From Phocaeicola_A sp045647865 (GTDB lineage: Bacteria > Bacteroidota > Bacteroidia > Bacteroidales > Bacteroidaceae), in assembly GCA_045647865.1 (NCBI GenBank), contig JAZRMW010000023.1, positions 62,001 through 126,000 of the forward strand: a stretch of DNA of 64,000 nt. Reading direction: 5' to 3'. This document shows positions 15,652 to 24,847 of this stretch, piece after piece. The notes under the pieces are model-generated. The model did no database searches and had not been told where the DNA came from. It saw only the letters and a program-made list of their open reading frames with translations. Both the position numbers and the translations under genes were made by a program. The stretch's first letter is position 1. Each line of letters opens with the position of its first letter.

Positions 15652-17631
15652 ATGTCAAAAATAGATTCTAAGATTCCTGCCGGTCCCGTGGCCGAGAAAT
15701 GGACGAACTATAAGGCTCATCAGAAATTGGTGAACCCTGCAAACAAACGCCGCCTCGACGTAATCGTCGTTGGTACTGGTTTGGCTGGTGCTTCGGCAGC
15801 AGCCTCATTGGGCGAAATGGGATTCAATGTACTGAACTTCTGTATTCAGGACTCTCCCCGTCGTGCACACTCTATCGCTGCACAGGGTGGTATCAATGCC
15901 GCCAAGAACTATCAGAATGATGGTGACTCAGTGTACCGTTTGTTCTACGATACAGTAAAGGGTGGTGACTACCGTGCTCGTGAAGCTAACGTATATCGTT
16001 TGGCTGAGGTGTCAAACAGCATCATCGACCAGTGTGTAGCTCAGGGTGTTCCCTTTGCACGCGAATACGGCGGTATGCTCGACAACCGTTCATTCGGTGG
16101 TGCTCAGGTATCACGTACATTCTATGCGAAGGGTCAGACCGGTCAGCAGCTCCTCCTCGGTGCTTATTCAGCATTGAGCCGTCAGGTAGGTGCCGGTACT
16201 GTGAAACTCTACACTCGTTACGAAATGTTGGACGTTGTCCTCGTTGACGGACGTGCCCGTGGTATCATTGCCAAGAACTTGGTAACAGGTAAGTTGGAGC
16301 GTTTTGCTGCTCATGCCGTAGTAATCGCTACTGGTGGTTATGGTAACGCTTACTTCCTCTCTACCAATGCGATGGGATGTAACGTAACAGCAGCTATGTC
16401 TTGCTATCGTAAGGGTGCTTACTTTGCTAACCCCGCTTACGTACAGATTCACCCCACTTGTATTCCTATCCACGGAGACAAGCAGTCTAAGTTGACTTTG
16501 ATGTCTGAGTCATTGCGTAATGACGGTCGTATCTGGGTTCCCAAGAAGATGGAAGATGCTAAGGCTCTGCAGGCAGGAACTAAAGAGGGATGGCAGATTC
16601 CTGAGGAAGACCGCGACTACTACTTGGAGCGTCGTTATCCTGCTTTCGGTAACTTGGTTCCTCGTGACGTGGCCAGCCGTGCTGCTAAGGAACGTTGCGA
16701 TGCAGGTTTCGGTGTAAACAATACCGGTTTGGCTGTGTTCCTCGACTTCTCTGAGGCTATCCAACGCTTGGGTATCAACGTAATCCGCCAGCGTTATGGT
16801 AACTTGTTCGATATGTACGAGGACATTACTGACGTGAACCCTGGTGAAAAGCGTCTTTCTGCCAATGGTCGCGACTACTACAACCCGATGATGATTTACC
16901 CCGCTATCCACTACACCATGGGTGGTATTTGGGTTGACTACGAATTGCAGACTTCAGTGAAGGGTCTGTTCGCTATCGGTGAATGTAACTTCTCTGACCA
17001 CGGTGCTAACCGCCTCGGTGCTTCTGCGTTGATGCAGGGATTGGCTGACGGTTACTTCGTACTTCCTTATACTATTCAGAACTATTTGGCTGACCAGATT
17101 ACTGTTCCTCGCTTCTCTAAGGATCTTCCTGAATTCATCGAGGCTGAAAAGGCTGTACAGGCTAAGATTGACAAGTTGATGAACATCAAGGGTAAGCGTT
17201 CTGTCGATTCAATCCACAAGGAGTTGGGTCGCGTAATGTGGGACTATGCCGGTATGGCTCGTACTGAAGAAGGCTTGAAGACTGCTATTGCCAAGATGAA
17301 GGAAATCCGTAAGGAGTTCGAAACCAACCTTTTCATTCCTGGAACTAAGGAAGGATTGAATGTTGAGCTTGACAAGGCTATTCACCTCGATGACTTCATT
17401 ACTATGGGTCAGTTGCTTGCTTACGATGCACTCAGCCGTAACGAAAGCTGCGGTGGTCACTTCCGTGAGGAGTATCAGACTGAAGAGGGTGAAGCCAAGC
17501 GTGACGATGAGAATTGCTTCTATGTGTCATGCTGGGAATACCAGGGTGATGATGACAAAGAACCTGTTCTCTACAAGGAAGAACTCAAGTATGAGGCAAT
17601 CAAAGTTCAAACTCGTAACTATAAGAACTAA
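15652..17631 (+). CDS. frdA: Fumarate reductase/succinate dehydrogenase flavoprotein subunit
   Basis: A 659-residue catalytic flavoprotein that interconverts fumarate and succinate. The FAD-binding dinucleotide fold is VIVVGTGLAGASAAASLGEMG (about residues 38-58), followed by RRAHSIAAQGGINAAKNYQNDGDS, the region that carries the covalent-FAD His. Substrate-site motifs include HPTCIP, and YTMGGIWVDYELQTSVKGLFAIGEC is the conserved C-terminal FAD/substrate segment. The length and the NESCGGHFREEYQTEEGEAKRDDEN tail match the Bacteroides-type enzyme. It works with FrdC and FrdB. The reading frame is free of rare codons, as expected for a highly expressed gene. Confidence 0.97.
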   Translation: MSKIDSKIPAGPVAEKWTNYKAHQKLVNPANKRRLDVIVVGTGLAGASAAASLGEMGFNVLNFCIQDSPRRAHSIAAQGGINAAKNYQNDGDSVYRLFYDTVKGGDYRAREANVYRLAEVSNSIIDQCVAQGVPFAREYGGMLDNRSFGGAQVSRTFYAKGQTGQQLLLGAYSALSRQVGAGTVKLYTRYEMLDVVLVDGRARGIIAKNLVTGKLERFAAHAVVIATGGYGNAYFLSTNAMGCNVTAAMSCYRKGAYFANPAYVQIHPTCIPIHGDKQSKLTLMSESLRNDGRIWVPKKMEDAKALQAGTKEGWQIPEEDRDYYLERRYPAFGNLVPRDVASRAAKERCDAGFGVNNTGLAVFLDFSEAIQRLGINVIRQRYGNLFDMYEDITDVNPGEKRLSANGRDYYNPMMIYPAIHYTMGGIWVDYELQTSVKGLFAIGECNFSDHGANRLGASALMQGLADGYFVLPYTIQNYLADQITVPRFSKDLPEFIEAEKAVQAKIDKLMNIKGKRSVDSIHKELGRVMWDYAGMARTEEGLKTAIAKMKEIRKEFETNLFIPGTKEGLNVELDKAIHLDDFITMGQLLAYDALSRNESCGGHFREEYQTEEGEAKRDDENCFYVSCWEYQGDDDKEPVLYKEELKYEAIKVQTRNYKN

Positions 17632-17636
17632 AGAAA

Positions 17637-18392
17637 ATGGATAAGAATATATCATTCACACTCAAGGTGTGGCGTCAGGCAGGCCCCAAGGCTAAAGGCG
17701 CATTTGAAACATATCAAATGAAGGATATTCCTGGTGATACCTCTTTCTTGGAGATGTTGGATATCCTGAATGAACAGCTCATCGAGCAGGGTAAGGAACC
17801 CGTAGTATTCGATCACGATTGTCGTGAAGGTATCTGCGGAATGTGTTCGCTCTACATCAATGGACGTCCTCATGGACCAGCTACTGGTGCAACAACTTGC
17901 CAAATCTACATGCGTCGTTTCAAGGATGGTGACACTATCACTGTAGAGCCTTGGCGTTCTGCTGGTTTCCCTGTTATCAAGGACTTGATGGTGGATCGCT
18001 CTGCTTACGACAAAATTATGCAAGCTGGTGGTTACGTAAGTGTACGTACTGGCCAACCTCAGGATGCTAACGCAATCCTTATCCCCAAGCAGAATGCTGA
18101 TGAGGCTATGGATGCTGCTTCATGTATCGGTTGTGGTGCTTGTGTAGCTGCTTGTAAGAATGGTTCAGCCATGTTGTTCGTTTCTGCTAAGGTAAGCCAG
18201 TTGGCTCTTCTTCCTCAAGGTCGTCCCGAGGCTGCACGTCGTGCCAAGGCGATGGTTGCCAAGATGGAAGAGTTGGGCTTTGGTAACTGTACCAACACCC
18301 GCGCTTGTGAAGCTGAGTGTCCCAAGTGTGTGAGCATCACTCACATTGCTCGTTTGAACCGCGAGTTCATCAAAGCAAAGTTGGCTGACTAA
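17637..18392 (+). CDS. frdB: Fumarate reductase/succinate dehydrogenase iron-sulfur subunit
   Basis: A 251-residue electron-transfer subunit starting 5 bp after the frdA stop, so translational coupling is likely. The [2Fe-2S] ferredoxin motif is CREGICGMCSLYING...TTC. The [4Fe-4S]/[3Fe-4S] motifs are CIGCGACVAACKNG and ACEAECPKCVS near the C-terminus. It passes electrons between the FrdC hemes and the FAD of FrdA at the cytoplasmic face of the membrane. Confidence 0.97.
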   Translation: MDKNISFTLKVWRQAGPKAKGAFETYQMKDIPGDTSFLEMLDILNEQLIEQGKEPVVFDHDCREGICGMCSLYINGRPHGPATGATTCQIYMRRFKDGDTITVEPWRSAGFPVIKDLMVDRSAYDKIMQAGGYVSVRTGQPQDANAILIPKQNADEAMDAASCIGCGACVAACKNGSAMLFVSAKVSQLALLPQGRPEAARRAKAMVAKMEELGFGNCTNTRACEAECPKCVSITHIARLNREFIKAKLAD

Positions 18393-18505
18393 GAATAAGC
18401 GTTCTTTTCTTCCTTTATGGGGAGGGGATGAATGTCTGTCTCTCTAGAATCTTTCAAGCAATGGAATGTATTCTTTACTTGTAGGGATTCCAGATAGATT
18501 TTCAA

Positions 18506-18558
18506 GGGAGAATCCTGTAATATACCTTATATAAATAAGGATATTGGAGGATTCCCCC
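18506..18558 (+). terminator. Long hairpin after frdB
   Basis: GGGAGAATCCT..AATAT.CCTTAT pairs with ATAAGG.ATATT..AGGATTCCCCC around a 4-nt loop, forming one of the longest stems in the window (about 22 bp with small interruptions), followed by TTTTGAAGATTTT. It marks the end of the frd operon, either as terminator or as mRNA 3'-end protection. Confidence 0.75.
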
Positions 18559-18620
18559 TTTTGAAGATTTTATAGGAGAAAGGAAATAGAATCAAATACA
18601 AACTAAAAATGCTTTAATTT

Positions 18621-21227
18621 ATGATGAAAAAGATTTACCAAAAAATCACTATGTTAGTTGTTGCTTTGTTGATGGCAACTGGCATGATGGCACAGACTAC
18701 TGCCTATGCCATTACAACGAATGTAAATAGTAAGAACTGCTATATCTTTTCGTTCGATATCAATGACCCTTCTAAGATTGTGGAAACAATTTGGGAAGAC
18801 ACAATAGCTGATGAGGGTGCTATTATGGCAACATTGGCTGATAGTATCTATTATGTATATACAAGCAACAATAAGTTCTGTAGTATCAACATGACAACTG
18901 GTGCGAAGACAGTATTGAATGGTGCTTCTGCTTCAGCTTCAGAGAACTGGTATGATATTTGTCATGACCCCGTGACAGGAAAACTATATGGTTTGCGCAA
19001 GATTAATATCTATGAAAATATAGGTGATGAAAGCGAGCTTGTTGCTTCTGAGCATCAGTTGTGTACCATCGATGCTTCTACAGGGCAGTGGACTCTCCAC
19101 ACTGTGCTGCCTGAAGGATGGGCTACAGGTAATGACAAAGCCGGTTCTTATTACCTCGGTGCCATTTGTGCCGATGGTAATGGGGGCATTTATGTCTTGG
19201 GAGCTAATAAGTGGTTTAAAGGTTCTGGTAATGCTGCTTTTTGGAGTTCATATATCAACCTGTATCGTGTGGACCTGGCTACCAAGGAAGGGACTGCAGT
19301 CTTTGAATGCGACGACGCTACTGTATTAAAAGTGATGTATTCTAATATTGTAGGTGCTGGTTCTCGAGTATCTATGGAGATGCACGATGGTCTCATTTAC
19401 TACATGGGTAACAACAATCTCTTGACTATGGATCCGGCCACAGGTGCTACTACCTTGTGTGCTACAAAAGCTTCTAAAGAGCCTGTAGGTATTTGCTTTG
19501 CCAAGTCGTGGGCTGATGGTACTCCTGCTCCTCAAGAGCCCGAACCACTTCCTGTTGAAACTCGTTTGGTGAAAGTTGTGGAGACTTATGGTGACCACAT
19601 GGGTGAGCGTGTAGGTCAAATTACTCACAAGAAGGTATCTCTTTATGATGGTGAGAACCGCTTGCAGCGTGAAGCTACCTATGGTTTGAGCTACAGCAAC
19701 GAATGGGAAATTGAATACTTCGGAGCTTGCTACTACAATGAAGCCGGACAACTCGTGAAGACTGCCAGCCAGAAGTATGGTATCCACGATGGCATGGACC
19801 TTGCTTTCATTGATAACAGAGATACTGTTACTTATGAGTACAACGAAGCTGGTCAGCTTGTAAAAGAAACGTTGCAAGCAGGTGGATACAGCATGGTATA
19901 TGAGTACAATGAAGAAGGTCAACTCGTGAAAGAGATGAAACAGTTGCCTGACTATTATGATCAGTATGAAGGTGACTTCTACAATATGTATGAGATTACC
20001 TACAGTGCATTCAACAAGTTTGGGAAACCCGATTCTATCCATAGTACCGGTATGTATGACCAGGACAAGTATTTCGGTGTATATACTTATGACGAGCAGG
20101 GTCGCAAGTTGACTGCTAATACTTGGACTTTGATGGATACCACTAATGTGAAAGTAGAGACTTGGACTTATGAGTTTGAGACTGCTGACACAGTGATGAT
20201 ATATCAGGTACACGAATGGTTCTACGGATTCGATAATGGTGAGAAGCGTACAGTCCAGACTTACGACAATGGCAATGTGAACCGCATCAAGGAGCAGGTA
20301 CAGACACTTGCTAATGGACAGTGGGTGAACGAGGTAAGCTATACCATCACCGAACTCAGCGAGATGAATCCCGAGGCTGTGGCAACGCTGGAGGTGACTG
20401 ATATAAGCCACAGATTTATGCACATGATTTTTAACTCGGCTGAGTTGACCATCACTTTGCCTGATGCGGCAGTAACAGGCACGATGGTCTTTGATGTGTA
20501 TCGTCATGGTATCCTTCTGACTCGTCTGAATGCTACAGATGCGGTGGACGGAAAACTGGTTTATGTCGATTCTGGAGTCAAGAATGGCACGTACGACTAC
20601 TATGTGCAGACTGTCCTCGTCAATGACTTGTTGGAGACCGAGGAGGCATTGAACGTATCGAATGTGGTGACTCATACTCATTATGTGGAACTGCCCGTAG
20701 TGACTGATATCAAGTGTACCTCTGCCCGCTTGGAAGGTGGCATTTACTATGCGACCATTGAATGGCCTGCGGTGGATCTGGGAGAGCCGACAGACAATGG
20801 TCAACCTTGGATTGGCGATGCCTTTCAGCGTTACAACGTCATGCTTGAGAACATGAAGGCAGCTGATAACTTGGAGACTGACGGACAGACAACAACATGG
20901 GAAGTGAACTGTGGTTATACCGGTCATATGAATCTTTATATCCAAACTGTCTATAAGTACGGTAAGGCCAATAGCGAGATGATTAGTCTTGACTGTAAGG
21001 CTTTGATTGAAGCATTTGGTATTGAGAGCACTGCGGCTGAAACACAGGTAACCGTAAAGAATGGTATCGTGAGCGCTGCTGCTGCCCGTTTGGTTGCCTA
21101 CAATGCACAAGGTGCACAGGTGGCTGAAGCTATGGATGTGCTTGACCTGAACGAACAGCCTGCTGGTATCTATTTGGTGAAGGTTGAGACTGCTGCCGGT
21201 GTGAAGACCGTGAAGGTGAGAAGATAA
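18621..21227 (+). CDS. Large secreted protein with YNEAGQLVK repeats and probable T9SS sorting domain
   Basis: An 868-residue secreted protein. The signal peptide ends near residue 25 (MMAQ). Residues 27-310 form a beta-propeller-like repeat region of unknown type (LCTIDASTGQWTLHTVLPEG; LYRVDLATKEGTAVFEC). Residues 330-600 contain RHS/YD-like segments (YNEAGQLVK, YNEEGQLVKEM, YDEQGRKLTA). The rest is beta-rich, and the C-terminal ~70 residues (ESTAAETQVTVKNG...ARLVAYNAQGAQVAEA...GIYLVKVETAAGVKTVKVRR) have the form of a type A T9SS sorting domain. It is probably exported to the cell surface. No enzymatic motif was recognised. MKK at 18624 is an equally good start. Confidence 0.75.
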   Translation: MMKKIYQKITMLVVALLMATGMMAQTTAYAITTNVNSKNCYIFSFDINDPSKIVETIWEDTIADEGAIMATLADSIYYVYTSNNKFCSINMTTGAKTVLNGASASASENWYDICHDPVTGKLYGLRKINIYENIGDESELVASEHQLCTIDASTGQWTLHTVLPEGWATGNDKAGSYYLGAICADGNGGIYVLGANKWFKGSGNAAFWSSYINLYRVDLATKEGTAVFECDDATVLKVMYSNIVGAGSRVSMEMHDGLIYYMGNNNLLTMDPATGATTLCATKASKEPVGICFAKSWADGTPAPQEPEPLPVETRLVKVVETYGDHMGERVGQITHKKVSLYDGENRLQREATYGLSYSNEWEIEYFGACYYNEAGQLVKTASQKYGIHDGMDLAFIDNRDTVTYEYNEAGQLVKETLQAGGYSMVYEYNEEGQLVKEMKQLPDYYDQYEGDFYNMYEITYSAFNKFGKPDSIHSTGMYDQDKYFGVYTYDEQGRKLTANTWTLMDTTNVKVETWTYEFETADTVMIYQVHEWFYGFDNGEKRTVQTYDNGNVNRIKEQVQTLANGQWVNEVSYTITELSEMNPEAVATLEVTDISHRFMHMIFNSAELTITLPDAAVTGTMVFDVYRHGILLTRLNATDAVDGKLVYVDSGVKNGTYDYYVQTVLVNDLLETEEALNVSNVVTHTHYVELPVVTDIKCTSARLEGGIYYATIEWPAVDLGEPTDNGQPWIGDAFQRYNVMLENMKAADNLETDGQTTTWEVNCGYTGHMNLYIQTVYKYGKANSEMISLDCKALIEAFGIESTAAETQVTVKNGIVSAAAARLVAYNAQGAQVAEAMDVLDLNEQPAGIYLVKVETAAGVKTVKVRR

Positions 21228-21233
21228 ATATGT

Positions 21234-21317
21234 AGTTGACAAGGAACGAGTTGACAAGTTGATGAGGCCCATGTGGCACGCTACTTGCCAACTCGTCTCC
21301 ATTTTTCCTTGTCAACT
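21234..21317. repeat. Intergenic dyad, GTTGAC-word family
   Basis: AGTTGACAAGGAA (from 21234) plus CGAGTTGACAAGT pairs with ACTTGCCAACTCG and TTCCTTGTCAACT (to 21317). It has the same GTTGACAAG word as the dyad after miaB. It lies between two secreted-protein genes that may be co-transcribed. Confidence 0.75.
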
Positions 21318-21328
21318 GATAGAACCCA

Positions 21329-24300
21329 ATGAATACGACAATGAAAAGATTTCAATTATTTCTTTATGCCCTGCTCCTTTGTGTGGGAGTGCGGGCTGCG
21401 GAACGTGGTGCCCTTATCTTACATTCCCCTCAGGATTATCAGGTATATGCCATCTCCCCTAATGGCGAGTGGGCCTGTGGTGTGTATGTAAATTACAGCA
21501 ACATGGGCTATGGCTTCCGCTGGAATCTGTTGACCGATAAGGTTGAGTTGCTGAGTGGCGACCTTTGCCTGTCAGAAGCTACTGCTATCAGTAACGATGG
21601 TGTGGTAGCCGGTATGTTCGACAACTCCGAGGCTACTGACAATGGAGCTCCTGCTTACACGGCCGGATATTGGAAGGATGGCAGTTGGCACCATTTGCCC
21701 AATATCGACAATGCTTTTGTGAATAACAATGACCAGGTAGGTTATGCCAATGGCATTGCTGCTGATGGCACCTATATTGGAGGAGCCTATAATGACAAGA
21801 ACAGTCGCCTTATCCCTGTTGTATGGAAAGATGGCAAGATTGCCCATACATTTACTCCCGAGAAGGGTTATGAGGGTATGATTTACACCGTTAGTTCCGA
21901 TGGACAGAAGGCGGCAGGATGGAGTGTAACCCCCAACTCCGAACAGGCCCGTGTGGCTACTGTGTGGGAAGTAGGCAAGGGAGCCACCCTCATTATGGAC
22001 GAGCGCTTGAGCAATGCATGGTGTTCGGCCCGCAAGTTCTCACCTAATGGCAAATATTTGCTCTTTTGGGAAGGTTATTATGACCTTCCGGCCGGAGAGT
22101 CTGCTTCTCCTTTTGCTTCAAATATGGCTTTGCGTGCCCTTTACAACATGGAGACGGGTGAGAAGACTGACATGCCTACCATTACGCGTGACCCTTTCAA
22201 CTTCGATGTGTTCGATGTGACCGATAGTGGAACCATTGTGGGATACGAGTCGCCCGAGGCTACCCAGCTTGACCAGGCAGTCATCTTCAAGGATGGAAAG
22301 ACCTATTGGCTCTATGACTACTTGCAGGAGAAGGGAGTGGATTTAGATGGTGAAAAGAAAATCCTCCGACAGGGAAAGGATGTTTATTTCATTCGTGCCG
22401 TAGGTATCTCCAATGATGAGAAGACTTTTGCTGTGCTTTATTACGATTTGCAAGGTGCTCTCTGTTCGATGATTATCAAGTTGGATGAAGACCTTGTGAC
22501 CCGTGAACCTGTGCAGTTGGAGACTACACACCTGGCCGGCACTACGGCTGCCCGTCTTGCATGGCAGACACCTTTGGCAGGAGCCAAAGGAGTGACAGGC
22601 TATAACATCTATCGTAATGGTACAAAGGTGAATGCACAACCTGTTACAGAAACCACTTACATGGACGATGCATCGCAGTGTGGCGAATATACTTACCAAG
22701 TGACTGCTCTCTATGGTGAGACTGAATCCAAGCCTTCGCTTTCTGTCCTGACGAAAGTGGAAGATGTGGCATATCAAGCTCCGCGTAACCTTTTTGCCCG
22801 TCAGATGGGATATGCTGACGGACTCCTTCAGTGGGACCTTCCGCTCACCAACCTCATTGTGAAGAGCTACTATCCTGAGGGAGCTAAAGTGACTGGCTTT
22901 GGTGGCGGAAACTACAGCTTCGAGGCTGCTATCCGTATTCCTGCTGAGGAAATATCGCTCTATAGCGGTTGCAAACTGATGAGTGTCAGTTTCTATCCCA
23001 TGACACCTCAGAAGTCATGGCGCGTGAACATCTACAAGAAGTCTGTTGGTGGCACTCGCGAACTGTTGCATACCCAGCTTGTTGAACAACCCTTGACCTA
23101 TGGTAAGGAGAACGTGGTGAAACTTTCGGGTGTGGAGTTGCCTCACGATGCCGACCTCTATGTGGCCATTGAGGTGAATGTGCCTGTTGATTACACCGGT
23201 TACAACGTGTTGGGCGAGGTGAGCGGCGACCCTATACCCGGACAGACCGACCTCTTGCGTATGACCTCTGAACCAGAGTTCTATTCATTATATGAGGAAG
23301 GCAAGAAGTTTGGTGCCACCCAGTTGACTACGTGGGCCATTGCGGCCAATCTGTCGGCCCCTAACACCAAGGTGGAGGAGGTGGACCTCATCTCTCACTA
23401 TACTGTGTACGATGGTGACCAGGAGGTAGGCCAGACTACTGAGCGCAACTTCTCACTCAGCACATTGTCAGAAGGCGAACACTTCTTGGGTGTTAAGGCT
23501 GTGTATGCTAACGGTGGTTCATCGTCGTTGACGGCTATTCCCCTTACTGTTGTACCTAATGAAACAATTTTCAAACCCATCAGCAAGGTTGATATTGCCC
23601 GTCCGGCAAGCAATTCTGTGGTCTTCACGTGGGAGGCCCCGGTGGACAACGACGAGACTTTCCTGACCCATTCAAAGGATGTCCTTCAAGGAGGAGTTTT
23701 GGGTCCGGTGGAGAACAACTACAACTATATTGCCGCCACGGTATATACTCCTGAGAAAACTCGCGGATACGAGGGATACCGTGTGAAAGCATTCAAGTTC
23801 TATCCCTTGACAACTGCCGAGTACACCTTCTTCTTGGAGGAGGATGGCAAGGTTATTTGCGAGGCTTGGCCCGAGGAATATACACCGGGTCTTTGGAATA
23901 CGGTGGAACTGCCTAAGGAGGTGACCATTAAATCCGGTAGCACTTACCGTCTGTTGCTCGACTGCTATGACGTAGCTCCTGGTACGGCTCCCCTTGGATT
24001 GGATGCCCGCATGCCTTATGTGGATGAGGGCGACCTCTATTCGTTGAATGAGGGCGTTACTTATTCATCTGTTACCCAAGCTTCGGCATTTGGAAACTGG
24101 ATGATGGGTCTGGTACTTGTTAGTCCCGAAGTGAAGCCTATTCCCGTAGAGGGGTATTTAGTTCGTGTCAACAACGCGCAGATGAATACCGAGCTTTTGG
24201 TTGAACCTACCATGGAGTGTGAGTTCCCTGAAGGTGATGCAACTTATCGACTGAATGTGGACGTACAGTATTCTCCCGAACGTGTGGTGAAGGGTACGGC

Positions 24301-24556
24301 AGTCTTCTTCGAGGTTGGTCCCAAGAGCATTGGCGAGCAGTCTGTGGCTTTGTTACATGTGGAACAGGAGGAGAGTTTCTTGCGTGTCAGCGGCATACAG
24401 GTCAGCGAACTTTCGCTTGTGAATATTTCAGGACAAACCGTGGTGCGTTCTCAAGGCTCAGAGTTGCACATCGGCCATTTGGAGGCTGGTACATACGTAT
24501 TGCGTATTGCTACAGCCCAAGGAGTTCAAAGCCGGAAGATTCAGATTGTTAGATAA
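21329..24556 (+). CDS. Large secreted fibronectin-type-III protein with T9SS sorting domain
   Basis: A 1075-residue secreted protein. A signal peptide (MKRFQLFLYALLLCVGVRA) is followed by a region of repeated motifs such as ISPNGEWACGVYV, ISNDGVVAGMFD and VSSDGQKAAGWSV (residues 40-360, HAF/propeller-like). A fibronectin type III-like domain covers about 395-475 (GVTGYNIYRNGTKVNAQ...YTYQVTALYGETES). Jelly-roll-like regions follow, and the last 70 residues (VSELSLVNISGQTVVRS...LEAGTYVLRIATAQGVQSRKIQIVR) are a clear T9SS type A sorting signal. It is probably surface-attached, with adhesion or matrix binding plausible but not shown. ATG 21341 (MKRFQL) is an alternative start. A rho-independent terminator follows. 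Confidence 0.8.
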   Translation: MNTTMKRFQLFLYALLLCVGVRAAERGALILHSPQDYQVYAISPNGEWACGVYVNYSNMGYGFRWNLLTDKVELLSGDLCLSEATAISNDGVVAGMFDNSEATDNGAPAYTAGYWKDGSWHHLPNIDNAFVNNNDQVGYANGIAADGTYIGGAYNDKNSRLIPVVWKDGKIAHTFTPEKGYEGMIYTVSSDGQKAAGWSVTPNSEQARVATVWEVGKGATLIMDERLSNAWCSARKFSPNGKYLLFWEGYYDLPAGESASPFASNMALRALYNMETGEKTDMPTITRDPFNFDVFDVTDSGTIVGYESPEATQLDQAVIFKDGKTYWLYDYLQEKGVDLDGEKKILRQGKDVYFIRAVGISNDEKTFAVLYYDLQGALCSMIIKLDEDLVTREPVQLETTHLAGTTAARLAWQTPLAGAKGVTGYNIYRNGTKVNAQPVTETTYMDDASQCGEYTYQVTALYGETESKPSLSVLTKVEDVAYQAPRNLFARQMGYADGLLQWDLPLTNLIVKSYYPEGAKVTGFGGGNYSFEAAIRIPAEEISLYSGCKLMSVSFYPMTPQKSWRVNIYKKSVGGTRELLHTQLVEQPLTYGKENVVKLSGVELPHDADLYVAIEVNVPVDYTGYNVLGEVSGDPIPGQTDLLRMTSEPEFYSLYEEGKKFGATQLTTWAIAANLSAPNTKVEEVDLISHYTVYDGDQEVGQTTERNFSLSTLSEGEHFLGVKAVYANGGSSSLTAIPLTVVPNETIFKPISKVDIARPASNSVVFTWEAPVDNDETFLTHSKDVLQGGVLGPVENNYNYIAATVYTPEKTRGYEGYRVKAFKFYPLTTAEYTFFLEEDGKVICEAWPEEYTPGLWNTVELPKEVTIKSGSTYRLLLDCYDVAPGTAPLGLDARMPYVDEGDLYSLNEGVTYSSVTQASAFGNWMMGLVLVSPEVKPIPVEGYLVRVNNAQMNTELLVEPTMECEFPEGDATYRLNVDVQYSPERVVKGTAVFFEVGPKSIGEQSVALLHVEQEESFLRVSGIQVSELSLVNISGQTVVRSQGSELHIGHLEAGTYVLRIATAQGVQSRKIQIVR

Positions 24557-24587
24557 AAACTGATTGCTAATTAGATAAATAAATTTA

Positions 24588-24631
24588 GAGGGCGCAATAG
24601 GGAGATTTTTTCCGTTGCGCCCTCTTTTTTT
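24588..24631 (+). terminator. Rho-independent terminator
   Basis: GAGGGCGCAA (24588-24597) pairs perfectly with TTGCGCCCTC (24615-24624), followed by seven T. A textbook intrinsic terminator for the fibronectin-type-III protein gene. Confidence 0.95.
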
Positions 24632-24648
24632 AGCTCTTTGCAGAGGGT

Positions 24649-24707
24649 ACTTGATGTCTCCCTCGGAGAGAACTTGATGTCGTTGGGGTGACATCAAGTT
24701 CTCTCCG
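24649..24707. repeat. 18-bp perfect hairpin with an extra direct half-copy
   Basis: CGGAGAGAACTTGATGTC (24664-24681) and GACATCAAGTTCTCTCCG (24690-24707) form a perfect stem around GTTGGGGT. A third partial copy, ACTTGATGTC at 24649-24658, is a direct repeat 23 bp upstream of the left arm. It lies after the terminator and about 140 bp before fkp. Confidence 0.8.
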
Positions 24708-24847
24708 AAGGACTCTTTTTGAAATCCCTTTCAGCTCTTTCTTGAAAAACCTTTTTTTTGTGAAACTTTTCTATACTTACAGTCGTGTAAGTGGATTTTT
24801 ATTCGTTACTTTGCACCCATGCTTATATATATATAATAGGTAAACGC

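Noticed and set aside
19326..21302. A 658-codon open frame on the minus strand, antisense to the secreted YNEAGQLVK protein
   Set aside because: It has no signal of its own. Its composition (many Ser, His, Ile, Leu from reversed codons) is that of a shadow, and the plus-strand frame has a signal peptide, repeats and a sorting tail.
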